Source: DATHGT01 sp035317605 (lineage in GTDB: Bacteria; Methylomirabilota; Methylomirabilia; Rokubacteriales; CSP1-6). Taken from it: DNA of 22,826 nt. Position 1 is the stretch's first letter; every line of letters begins with the position of its first letter. The position numbers and the translations under genes were made by a program. Positions 1-7,720 of the stretch are shown piece by piece. The notes beneath the pieces are model-generated. The model had not been told where the DNA came from and ran no database searches. It saw only the letters and a program-made list of their open reading frames with translations. Where the stretch lies: assembly GCA_035317605.1 (NCBI GenBank), contig DATHGT010000388.1, positions 1-22,826 on the forward strand, read 5' to 3'.

Positions 1-35
1 ACCGCCACCGCCACGACGACGAAAAGACGCGACAT
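1..35 (-). CDS. 5' end of a probable exported protein (partial, runs off the window)
   Basis: An ATG on the minus strand at 35 is preceded by a strong purine-rich Shine-Dalgarno sequence (GGGGGAGGAAG, plus-strand 40-49 complement) at good spacing. The eleven codons that remain read MSRLFVVVAVA, a positively charged start followed by a hydrophobic run, as in a signal peptide or first membrane helix. The rest of the gene lies outside the window, so no function can be given. A TAGGAT -10-like hexamer (plus 65-70 complement) lies about 30 nt upstream of the start. It could be a chance match, but the ribosome site plus hydrophobic start makes a real gene likely. Confidence 0.55.
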   Translation of the reverse strand, partial: MSRLFVVVAVA

Positions 36-108
36 GGTCTTCCTCCCCCGCAGATTGTTCCGGCATCCTATCAGAGCCCCGTCACGTCCGCGCAGGCGCT
101 ACTGCCGA

Positions 109-1785
109 CTACACCGTGTAGCGCTCGCGGATCGCGTCGAGGAGGCGGCGGCGGGAGATCGCCGGGGGGAGATGGGCGTCGCGCTCGATCTCGCCGACCT
201 CGTCGGCCAGCTCGGGGTTCTTGATCATCTGGCGGAGCCAGCGCGAGTAGTCGCCGGCCTGGAGGTGATGGGTCCAGGTGGCGTCGTCGATGCCTTCGGC
301 CAGCTCCACGAAGCGGACGAGGTTGGCCGCGCGCAGGTTGAGCTTGGCGTCGGGGCCGCGGAAGTAGAAGCTGCGCTCGGTGGGCAGCTCGCCTTCGGTG
401 TACTTGCGCAGGTGGCGGCGATGCTCGACCTCGCGGGGGGCGACGCTGAAGCGCACGGACGGTGCGCCGCTGCCGTCGAGGTGGACGAGCATCGCCTCGC
501 CGCGAGCGAGCGGGGGACCGCCGGCGGCCGCGCCGGGATCGGTGGTGAGCATCGTGCGGATCTCGCGGCGGACATCGGCGGCGAGGAGGTCGGCCGACAT
601 CGTGATCAACGCCATCGACTCGGCGCCGGCGCGCACGAGATCGACCGCGGCCGAGCCCTCCGCCGGCACGATGTGATGCGCCTCGTCGATGATGAGCCAG
701 TGGGGCAGACCCGAGGCCGCGCGCATGGACGACACCACGGCCAGCACTTTCGTGGCGTAGCTCACCTTCTCCGCCATCGACAGCCCGCTCAGGTTGAGCG
801 CGAGACGGCCGGCGGGCCGCTGCAGGAGCTGGCCCACCTCGTCGGGAGTGGCCAGCGCGCGCTCGGTCTTGCCGCCGAGGACGAGGAAGCCTTCGAGATC
901 GGCGAAAGCCTGGTGATCGCCCTCGGGATCGAGCACGCAGAGCGAGCGGCCCGCGCTCACGATGCGCTCGACGAGCAGGCCGGTGAGCGTGGACTTGCCG
1001 CTCTGCGACGGCCCCGCGATGAGCACGCTGGCGCGGTGGGCGGGCACGGTCACCGGGGTGCCGTCGGCGGCGTGACCGAGGGGCAGGTGATGGCGCGTGA
1101 GCTTGGGCAGGAGACCGGACAGATCGTCGAGCACGTGCTCCTCGATCAGCTCGATCACGCCCTGGCCGTTGTCCTCGCGGGTGACGTGATCGGCGCGCTC
1201 CTTGAGCGCGGGGATCGCGCCCGCGACGGCGACCGCGCACTCGGCGAGGGCGAGGAACGCGTGATCGTTCTCGGCGTCGCCGACCGCGACCACGTTGTGA
1301 GGCGACAGCGCCATCGCGTTCAGCGTGGACAGAAGCCCGGTCCCCTTGGTGGTGCCGCCGGGGAGCAGCATGAGCGAGCCCTTGTTGAACACGAGCGTGC
1401 GCTCGACGCCGGCCTCGCGGATGGCGGTCAGCGCGCGCTCGGCTGACACGGCGTCGGTGGCCAGGATCGAGGCGCCGACGTCGAAGGGCACGCCGCGGCG
1501 GGTGAGCGCGTCCATCAGCGCGGGCTCCGGCGCGTCGCCGAGCAGGCGCGTCTCGCGCCGGCTCGGCGTGTAGACGACCGCGCCATTCTCGGCGACGATC
1601 GCGTCGAAGATCGCCTCGGCCTCGGGGCAGACGCGCCGCAGGTCGGGCAAGAGCCGCCCGGTCACCAGGATGAGCTTGCGGCCCGATTCGCGGACCCGCC
1701 GCAGCGCGCGCGCCGTCGGCGCCGCGAGTCGGCTGTCGGAGGCGATGGTGCCGTCGAAGTCGACGGCCAGCACGTGGACGATCAC
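109..1785 (-). CDS. HAD-IIB (Cof-type) phosphatase fused to a HerA/DUF87-like ATPase
   Basis: The protein has 558 residues and a GTG start with GGAG about 9 nt upstream. Residues 1-215 form a HAD phosphatase: motif I D9-F-D11-G-T, motif II around T42 (LVTGR), the lysine of motif III near K147, and motif IV GDAEND at 169-174. All four are intact, so this half should hydrolyse phosphate esters. Residues about 245-400 form a P-loop ATPase with Walker A GPSQSGKS (258-265), a HerA-like VLDPEGDH (284-291) and Walker B LIIDEAHH (364-371). The last ~130 residues are a charged helical region (PTERSFYFRGP, then DYSRWLRQ near the end) with no function known to me. The HAD family acts on sugar or nucleotide phosphates; HerA/DUF87 ATPases move DNA or protein. 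Substrate and purpose of the fusion are unknown. It stands alone, divergent from rlpA. The domain calls are firm; the biological role is not. Confidence 0.85.
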   Translation of the reverse strand: MIVHVLAVDFDGTIASDSRLAAPTARALRRVRESGRKLILVTGRLLPDLRRVCPEAEAIFDAIVAENGAVVYTPSRRETRLLGDAPEPALMDALTRRGVPFDVGASILATDAVSAERALTAIREAGVERTLVFNKGSLMLLPGGTTKGTGLLSTLNAMALSPHNVVAVGDAENDHAFLALAECAVAVAGAIPALKERADHVTREDNGQGVIELIEEHVLDDLSGLLPKLTRHHLPLGHAADGTPVTVPAHRASVLIAGPSQSGKSTLTGLLVERIVSAGRSLCVLDPEGDHQAFADLEGFLVLGGKTERALATPDEVGQLLQRPAGRLALNLSGLSMAEKVSYATKVLAVVSSMRAASGLPHWLIIDEAHHIVPAEGSAAVDLVRAGAESMALITMSADLLAADVRREIRTMLTTDPGAAAGGPPLARGEAMLVHLDGSGAPSVRFSVAPREVEHRRHLRKYTEGELPTERSFYFRGPDAKLNLRAANLVRFVELAEGIDDATWTHHLQAGDYSRWLRQMIKNPELADEVGEIERDAHLPPAISRRRLLDAIRERYTV

Positions 1786-1805
1786 CCGATCCGCTCCATC
1801 GCCTC

Positions 1806-1811
1806 ATCGTA
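1806..1811 (-). promoter_or_regulatory. Candidate -10 hexamer for the HAD-ATPase gene
   Basis: Read on the minus strand this is TACGAT, 20 nt upstream of the GTG start at 1785. A TTGGTG lies 16 nt further upstream and matches a -35 box only partly. The resulting mRNA would have a short leader that includes the GGAG ribosome site. The same hexamer TACGAT serves the divergent rlpA gene. Confidence 0.35.
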
Positions 1812-1861
1812 ACTGCAATCGGCTGACCACCAATGTTGGCCGGGCAGCAGGGGGCTTGCAG

Positions 1862-1867
1862 TACGAT
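1862..1867 (+). promoter_or_regulatory. -10 hexamer for leaderless transcription of rlpA
   Basis: TACGAT ends exactly 7 nt before the ATG at 1875, which would place the transcript start at or next to the A of the start codon. There is no Shine-Dalgarno sequence in the 7 nt between. No good -35 box is seen at 17 bp; a TTGGCC lies 20 bp upstream. The same geometry recurs before other genes in this window. Confidence 0.55.
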
Positions 1868-1874
1868 CGATTCC

Positions 1875-2276
1875 ATGCGCAAGGCGAGCCTGTGGCTGGT
1901 GTGTCTGCTTTTGGCCACGGGGTGCGCCACCGGCCGGGTTTCGCGCGACGGGATCCCGGTACCGAACGGTTACACGGCGTCGGGTCAGGCCTCATGGTAC
2001 GGTCGCCCGCACCATGGCCGGCGCACGTCCAGCGGCGAGGTCTACGACATGAACAAGCTGACCGCCGCCCACCGCACGCTGCCCCTGGGCACCCGGGTGC
2101 TGGTGACCAATCGGGACAACGGCCGCACCGTCGAGGTGCGCATCAACGATCGGGGACCGTTCCGCCGCGGCCGGATCCTCGATCTCTCCTACGCGGCGGC
2201 CCGGCAGCTCGGCGCCATCGGCGAGGGCGTCATCCCGGTCACGTTCAAGGTCCTGGCGACGTCGTCCGGCGAGTGA
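1875..2276 (+). CDS. rlpA: RlpA-type septal lipoprotein (double-psi beta-barrel lytic transglycosylase)
   Basis: The protein has 133 residues from the ATG at 1875; an ATG-less extension upstream lacks a signal sequence. Residues 1-16 are a lipoprotein signal peptide ending LLATGC, with C17 as the lipidated cysteine (alanine at -3 is less usual). Residues 37-127 form the RlpA double-psi beta-barrel: ASWYG (39-43), SGEVYD, AAHRTLPLGT, VRINDRGPF and GRILDLS. E55 and H66 lie 11 residues apart, the spacing of the two catalytic residues known for Pseudomonas RlpA, which cleaves peptidoglycan strands stripped of stem peptides. This copy lacks the C-terminal SPOR domain that targets many RlpA proteins to the division site, so it is a minimal version. 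It converges on the next gene with only 11 bp between the stop codons. Confidence 0.9.
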   Translation: MRKASLWLVCLLLATGCATGRVSRDGIPVPNGYTASGQASWYGRPHHGRRTSSGEVYDMNKLTAAHRTLPLGTRVLVTNRDNGRTVEVRINDRGPFRRGRILDLSYAAARQLGAIGEGVIPVTFKVLATSSGE

Positions 2277-2287
2277 CCCCCGGAGAC

Positions 2288-3415
2288 TCAGCGAGAACTT
2301 TGGCGGTCAGACGCGCGTCCCGGCCTCAATAAACTCCGATAGACGTCGGTGGTGGCCGTCATGGAGGCGTCGGCGGAGTAGCGGGCGCGGATGAGGGCCT
2401 GGCCGGCCAGGGCCATCTCGCGCGCGCGCTCGGGCTCGTCGAGCAGCGAGAGCACGGCGCGAGCGAGCGCGCCGGCATCCCCGGGCGCGACGAGCCGGCC
2501 GGTCTCGCCGTCGTGCACGATCTCGGGAAGGCCGCCGGTCGCCGCCGCCACCACCGGCGTGCCCACGGCGAGGGCCTGCGGGATCACCTGCGAGGTCGCC
2601 TCCGATCGGGTCGACGGCAGCGTCAGCACGTCGAGGGCGGCCATCACCTCCGGGATGTCGCGGCGAAAGCCGGTCATGATCACGCTGGCCTCGAGCCCCA
2701 TCTCGCGCACGCGGCGGCGGACGTCGTCGAAGCCGACCCCGTCGCCCACGATGAGGAAGCGCGCCCGCGGGCGTGAGGCGAGCACCTCGCCCGCGGCTTC
2801 GAGGAACACCGCGTGGCCCTTGGAGCCGCGCACGTTGGCCACCAGCCCGATCAGGGGCGCGTCGAGGAGTCCGAATTCCTCGCGCACGGACTTGCCCGAC
2901 ACGCCGCCGTGAAAGCGCGCGGTGTCGACGCCGGCCGAGATCGCGCTGATGCGCTCGGCGGGCACCCCGGCCTCCCGCACGCGCGCGGCCACCGCCTCGC
3001 CGGTGGTGATCACGTGATGGGCCAGCCGGTACACGAGCGCGCGCCGCCGCCGGATGGCGATGGTCACGTGGCGGCCCCGCACCACCGGGCGGCCCAGGGA
3101 GCGGGCGGCCAGGGTGGCGAGCCAGCTGTCGACAGAGCTATGGGTGTGGACCAGATCGACGCTGCGCGCGCCCATGAGCGCGCGCAGCCGCAGCAGCGCG
3201 GGCAGATCGAGCGCGCTCCGCATGGCCACGGCCACGGCGGGCGCGCCGGCGGCGCGGGCCTCGGCGAGGAGCCGGCTCTCGGGACGGCAGGCGATGAGGG
3301 CGTCCCAGCCGTGGTCGAGCAGCCACCGGACCTCGCTGAGGATCCGGATCTCCTGTCCGCCGAGGCCGAGGGACGCTTCGGTGTGGAGGATGAGTCGCCG
3401 CGTCGGCGTGGTCAC
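2288..3415 (-). CDS. GT4-family glycosyltransferase
   Basis: The protein has 375 residues. The start chosen is GTG at 3415 (TTPTRRLILHTEAS), because the open frame upstream reads as antisense of dedA and the kinase gene and has no family similarity. The N-terminal Rossmann half begins LILHTEASLGLGGQE, the glycine-rich loop of GT4 enzymes. The C-terminal half has the nucleotide-sugar site: NVRGSKGH, VGDGVGFDD, then SEATSQVIPQA. In the usual E-x7-E motif the second glutamate is glutamine here, a variant that I believe occurs in some GT4 enzymes of surface-polysaccharide loci. It probably adds a sugar to a lipopolysaccharide or capsule precursor at the inner face of the inner membrane; donor and acceptor cannot be told. 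No Shine-Dalgarno sequence is present; a -10 box lies 8 nt upstream. Confidence 0.85.
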   Translation of the reverse strand: MTTPTRRLILHTEASLGLGGQEIRILSEVRWLLDHGWDALIACRPESRLLAEARAAGAPAVAVAMRSALDLPALLRLRALMGARSVDLVHTHSSVDSWLATLAARSLGRPVVRGRHVTIAIRRRRALVYRLAHHVITTGEAVAARVREAGVPAERISAISAGVDTARFHGGVSGKSVREEFGLLDAPLIGLVANVRGSKGHAVFLEAAGEVLASRPRARFLIVGDGVGFDDVRRRVREMGLEASVIMTGFRRDIPEVMAALDVLTLPSTRSEATSQVIPQALAVGTPVVAAATGGLPEIVHDGETGRLVAPGDAGALARAVLSLLDEPERAREMALAGQALIRARYSADASMTATTDVYRSLLRPGRASDRQSSR

Positions 3416-3423
3416 GCCAGGCC

Positions 3424-3433
3424 AGTATAGACT
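3424..3433. promoter_or_regulatory. Overlapping divergent -10 boxes between the GT4 and dedA genes
   Basis: On the minus strand 3429-3424 reads TATACT, 8 nt before the GTG of the GT4 gene, giving an essentially leaderless message. On the plus strand 3428-3433 reads TAGACT, which would start a leader of about 36 nt into dedA containing its GAGAGG ribosome site. The two hexamers share two base pairs, so polymerase could occupy only one at a time. The assignment rests on pattern only. Confidence 0.4.
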
Positions 3434-3475
3434 GGGGTCGCGACGCCAGACACCTGCACCCGAGAGGACGGCTCC

Positions 3476-4087
3476 CTGGTCGAAGCGTTCATCGAACAGT
3501 TCACGTACGTCGGGCTCTTCCTGGTGCTCTTCGGCGCCGGTCTCGGCGTGCCCCTGCCCGAGGAAATTCCCGTGCTGGCCGCCGGGGTCCTCTCCCACGA
3601 GGGTATCGTGCGCTGGTGGATCGCGCTGCCCCTGTGCCTGGTGGCGATCCTCGCGGGGGACTCGGTGCTCTACTGGGTCGGGCACCACTGGGGCGAGCAC
3701 ATCCTCGACTGGCGCGTGGTGCGCCACGTCCTCACGCCCAAGCGCGAGGAGGAGCTCAAGGCCGCCTATCGCCGCCACGGGATGAAGATCGTGTTCGCGG
3801 CCCGCCACGTGGCCGGCTTCCGGGCCGCCGCGTTTCTCACCGCGGGCATCGCGCGGCTGCCCTTCGCCCAGTTCATCGCCGTCGACGCCGCCGCCGCGCT
3901 CCTCGGCGTGCCGCTGTCCTTCGGGCTGGCGTTCTTCTTCGCGGACCAGCTCGAGTGGGTGCTCGCCGACGTCCATCGGATCGAGCGCTGGCTGGCCATC
4001 GTCGCGCTCACCGTCGCCGCGGGCTGGCTGGCCGTGCTCGCCTTCCGTCGGGCTCGCCGCGTGGCCGACGAGGCGCGCGGCGAGTAG
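3476..4087 (+). CDS. DedA family membrane protein (SNARE-associated/VTT domain)
   Basis: The protein has 203 residues if it starts at the CTG at 3476. The frame is open from 3431, and the only ATG/GTG/TTG codon near the N-terminus is a GTG at 3524. That GTG would remove LVEAFIEQFTYVGLFL, which matches the normal DedA N-terminus and its first re-entrant helix. CTG 3476 has GAGAGG 8 nt upstream. Family signatures follow: GVPLPEEIP, then FAARHVAGFRAAAFLTAGIARLPF (positions about 118-141 by this start), where the conserved arginines and glycines of DedA proteins sit. Hydrophobic segments fill the rest, with a basic C-terminal tail. DedA proteins are inner-membrane transporters or scramblases, several of which move undecaprenyl phosphate or phospholipids. 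The kinase gene follows after 42 nt. Confidence 0.85.
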   Translation: MVEAFIEQFTYVGLFLVLFGAGLGVPLPEEIPVLAAGVLSHEGIVRWWIALPLCLVAILAGDSVLYWVGHHWGEHILDWRVVRHVLTPKREEELKAAYRRHGMKIVFAARHVAGFRAAAFLTAGIARLPFAQFIAVDAAAALLGVPLSFGLAFFFADQLEWVLADVHRIERWLAIVALTVAAGWLAVLAFRRARRVADEARGE

Positions 4088-4116
4088 GGCCACGCGATGG
4101 GGGAAAGTCCGCGTGC

Positions 4117-4122
4117 TATATT
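4117..4122 (+). promoter_or_regulatory. -10 hexamer for leaderless transcription of the histidine kinase gene
   Basis: TATATT (5 of 6 to consensus) ends 7 nt before the in-frame GTG at 4130, with a pyrimidine-rich gap that has no Shine-Dalgarno sequence. This argues for GTG 4130 rather than the ATG at 4097 as the true start, since the ATG lies upstream of the proposed transcript start. Confidence 0.5.
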
Positions 4123-4129
4123 TCCCCGC

Positions 4130-5420
4130 GTGACCGGAAGTAAGCCGTGGCGCGCGATGTTCCGGCTGCTCGAGCGCGACGAGCGGCTCTTCGCCGTCCT
4201 GCTCGCCGTGGTGATGGTCGGCGGTCTGGCCACCCTCGGACTGGTCCGGCTCCGGCCGCGCTATCAGATCCAGTCCTACGACTGGATCGTGTTCTGGTTC
4301 GCCATGTACAAGGTCGGGGTGCTCGCCCTCGTCACCGTCAACCCGCGCAACACGCGCTGGACGTTCGTGGGCGCCCTCGGCATCGACGTGATCCTGGTCT
4401 TCGCGCTGCTCATCCTCACCGGCGGCGGCGACAGCACGTGGGTCAACCTGTTCTATCCGCTGGTCGTGGTCAACGCCTACTACTTCGGCAAGTGGATGGG
4501 CCTCGTCCTCACCGCGGTGGCAGGCGCCCTCTACTGGACGGCGGGCTGGCTGGCCCCGCCGCAGGCCGCGTGGACGGCGGTGGTGATCCTCATGGGCATG
4601 GTCGGGCTGCCCGCCTACGCCCTCGGCCACGTGGCCGATCGCGAGCGCCGGGCCCGCGTGGAGGTCGAGCGGCTCAACGTCGAGCTCACGGGGACGTTGA
4701 GCCGCCTGCAAGCCGCCCAGCAGGAACTGTTGGTGGCTGAGCGGATGGCCACGGTCGGGCGGCTCTCGCTCAAGGTCGCCCACGAGGTCCGCAATCCCAT
4801 CAGCGCCATCGAGCTGAACGCCGAGCTGCTGCGCGACCTCGCGCGGGCCCGCGCCGGCGAGCCGGACATGGACGAGGCGGCCGGCATCATCGCGTCCATC
4901 CAGGACCAGGTCAAGACCCTCGACGGGCTCACCGAGGAATACCTACAGTTTGCGCGCTTCCCGCGCCCGAACTTCGAGGAGGAGTCGGTGACCGACCTCG
5001 TGGAGGAGCTGGCGGAGTTCGTGCGCCCGCTGGCCACGCGCCAGGGCCTCACCGTGCGCACGGAGACCGATCGCTCGACGCCGATGCTGGAGATCGATCG
5101 CGGCCTCCTCCGCCAGGCGATCCTCAACCTCGTCAAGAACGGAATGGAGGTGCTGTCGCGGGGCGGGGAGATCGTCCTCACGGCGGGCGTGCGGGGCACC
5201 GGCGTGGACATCTCGGTCGCCGACAGCGGGCCCGGCATCGACGCCCAGGTCGCGCGCAAGCTGTTCGAGCCGTTCTTCACCACCAAGACCCAGGGCACCG
5301 GGCTTGGGCTCTCCATCGCGCGCCAGATCTCCGAGGCGCTCGGCGGCGAGCTGAGCTGGAAGAACCGTCAGGGCGGTGGGGCCATGTTCACGATCCGACT
5401 CCCGATCAAGCGAGTGATGC

Positions 5421-5428
<8 letters not shown>
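4130..5428 (+). CDS. Membrane sensor histidine kinase (NtrB/AtoS-like, partner of the sigma-54 regulator)
   Basis: The protein has 432 residues from GTG 4130; 443 if ATG 4097 is used. Residues 18-165 hold about five to six hydrophobic segments with very short loops, so the sensor is embedded in the membrane with no large periplasmic domain. A coiled coil follows (about 168-205, RERRARVEVERLNVEL). The HisKA domain has the phospho-accepting H218 in KVAHEVRNP. The HATPase domain shows the N box (NLVKNGMEVL), G1 (DSGPGID), F box (FEPFFTTK) and G2 (GTGLGLS). All catalytic motifs are intact. It should autophosphorylate and pass phosphate to the regulator, whose gene overlaps its end by 8 nt, so the two are translationally coupled. 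The signal is unknown; it could be something sensed in the lipid bilayer. Confidence 0.92.
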
Positions 5429-6827
<1,399 letters not shown>

Positions 6828-6846
6828 TTCTCGCGCGCGCGGCGCG

Positions 6847-7009
6847 TGGGGGCGGGCGCGGCGGGGGGCGGAGGCGCGCCTCTGACCACGACCGTCGGCG
6901 TACCGATCACCCGCCAGTAGTTCCCAACCTGACGGTGGGGCGTCGAATCTTCCGTCGGAGGGAAACGGGTCAGCCGGCGCGCCTCCGCCCCCCACCACGC
7001 CCGCCCCCA
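6847..7009. repeat. 34-bp GC-rich inverted repeat enclosing 95 bp (163-bp element)
   Basis: The arms 6847-6880 and 6976-7009 are reverse complements at 32 of 34 positions; both mismatches fall at C/T differences. A shorter stretch (CTGACC / GGTCAG) adds weaker pairing inside. The element begins 20 nt after the response-regulator stop and fills most of the 298-bp gap before hicB. It contains no credible gene and no T-run, so it is not a standard intrinsic terminator. It could be a miniature transposable element or a REP-like hairpin, or it may act as a boundary between the regulator and the toxin-antitoxin island. No target-site duplication is obvious. Confidence 0.75.
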
Positions 7010-7087
7010 GCGGGATCGCGGCGTGAGGATCGATGGGTCATGACGCTCGGTGGGATTGCATCGCGATGAAAGACCTGGGCTTGCTGG

Positions 7088-7093
7088 TAAGAT
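7088..7093 (+). promoter_or_regulatory. Candidate -10 hexamer for hicBA
   Basis: TAAGAT lies 32 nt before the hicB ATG, which has GGGAGG at normal spacing (about 7114-7122). No convincing -35 box is present at 17 bp. Unlike the leaderless units in this window, the message would carry a short leader with a ribosome site. Confidence 0.35.
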
Positions 7094-7125
7094 CCGCGTG
7101 AGGCTTCGGGTGACAGGGAGGGCAT

Positions 7126-7356
7126 ATGCTTCAGAGAACGATCAAGGCGGTGATCAGGGTTGGTGAACAATCCGGGTACGTCGCCGAGTGTCTAGAAATT
7201 CCTGTTGTGACTCAGGGGCGGACCCTGGACGACGTCACCGCGAATCTCCGTGAAGCGGTCGAGTTACATCTCGCCGACGAGGATCTGGAGTCGCTCGGAT
7301 TGATCTCCGACCCCACGATCATCGTCACAATGGAGTTGACCCCGGCGCATGCCTAG
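7126..7356 (+). CDS. hicB: HicB-type antitoxin
   Basis: The protein has 76 residues and has the compact HicB fold (partial RNase H): an opening beta hairpin (IKAVIRVGEQSGYVAECLEIP), then TQGRTLDDVTANLREAVELHL, the glycine-leucine turn and helix typical of the family. It stops at PAHA without a separate DNA-binding domain, so it is a short HicB. It would neutralise the neighbouring HicA by covering its active site; whether it can repress its own promoter without a ribbon-helix-helix domain is open. The start is supported by GGGAGG 6-7 nt upstream. The gene overlaps hicA by 8 nt. The order hicB-hicA is the reverse of E. coli hicAB but common elsewhere. The codon use is less GC-rich than that of neighbouring genes, which fits horizontal transfer. 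Confidence 0.88.
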   Translation: MLQRTIKAVIRVGEQSGYVAECLEIPVVTQGRTLDDVTANLREAVELHLADEDLESLGLISDPTIIVTMELTPAHA

Positions 7357-7594
7357 ACTCCGCCGCCTTTCGGGGGTGGAGGTCATCGAGATTCTGAAAC
7401 GTTTCGGATTCCTGCAACACGCGCAGCGCGGAAGCCACGTCAAACTACGTCGCGTCCTCAGCGATGGAACGGTACAAACACTCACCGTACCCGGTCACGA
7501 CGAGCTCGATACTGGTACGTCCCGAGCGATCCTCCGGCAGGCGTCACGGTTCGTCTCCGAGGCGGATCTCCGACACTACTTTTACACCGACTGA
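7349..7594 (+). CDS. hicA: HicA-type mRNA interferase toxin
   Basis: The protein has 81 residues, a normal HicA length. It has the dsRNA-binding-like fold signature: LSGVEVIEILKRFGF, then QRGSHVKL with the catalytic histidine H30 in the G-S-H motif, then TVPGHDELDTGTSRAILRQA and a C-terminal helix. HicA cleaves mRNA and stalls growth when HicB is degraded. The active-site histidine and the surrounding glycine and serine are present, so the toxin looks intact. The ATG overlaps the hicB stop region, so synthesis is coupled to the antitoxin. No other mobile gene lies beside it. Confidence 0.9.
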   Translation: MPRLRRLSGVEVIEILKRFGFLQHAQRGSHVKLRRVLSDGTVQTLTVPGHDELDTGTSRAILRQASRFVSEADLRHYFYTD

Positions 7595-7671
7595 TGATTC
7601 TCTCGATGCGGCGGGGCCCGACGTCTCAGGGGTGCCTGTCCTTGCCAGCTTGCTCCGAACCGACGCGGTGT

Positions 7672-7713
7672 ACCCCGTATGCGCCCAGTGTCACGGGGTG
7701 GATACGGTATTCT
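7672..7713 (+). promoter_or_regulatory. glgM promoter: inverted repeat plus leaderless -10
   Basis: TATTCT at 7708-7713 ends 7 nt before the ATG at 7721, the same geometry as the rlpA, kinase and bactofilin genes. Just upstream, ACCCCGT (7672-7678) and ACGGGGT (7693-7699) form a perfect 7-bp inverted repeat with a 14-bp gap. The second arm covers the spacer region of the promoter, where a repressor would block polymerase. No -35 box of quality is seen. The -10 is fairly well supported by recurrence; the operator is a guess. Confidence 0.45.
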
Positions 7714-7720
7714 GGGCGGC

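Noticed and set aside
34..1446. 470-residue open frame on the plus strand opposite the HAD-ATPase gene
   Set aside because: It is histidine/arginine/glycine-rich with no recognisable motif, and the opposite strand has complete HAD and Walker motifs. It is an antisense shadow of GC-rich codon use.
1836..1860. Possible sigma-54 promoter (TTGCA at 1856) before rlpA
   Set aside because: The GG required 10 bp upstream of the GC is absent. A similar near-miss at 14745-14758 has a 9-bp spacing instead of 10.
3416..4783. N-terminal 456 residues of the long minus-strand frame that ends with the GT4 gene
   Set aside because: They are antisense to dedA and the histidine kinase and have low-complexity composition; the GT4 family starts at GTG 3415.
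6828..7125. Target-site duplication flanking the 34-bp inverted repeat
   Set aside because: The bases just outside 6847 and 7009 do not match, so insertion by transposition cannot be claimed from this sequence alone.
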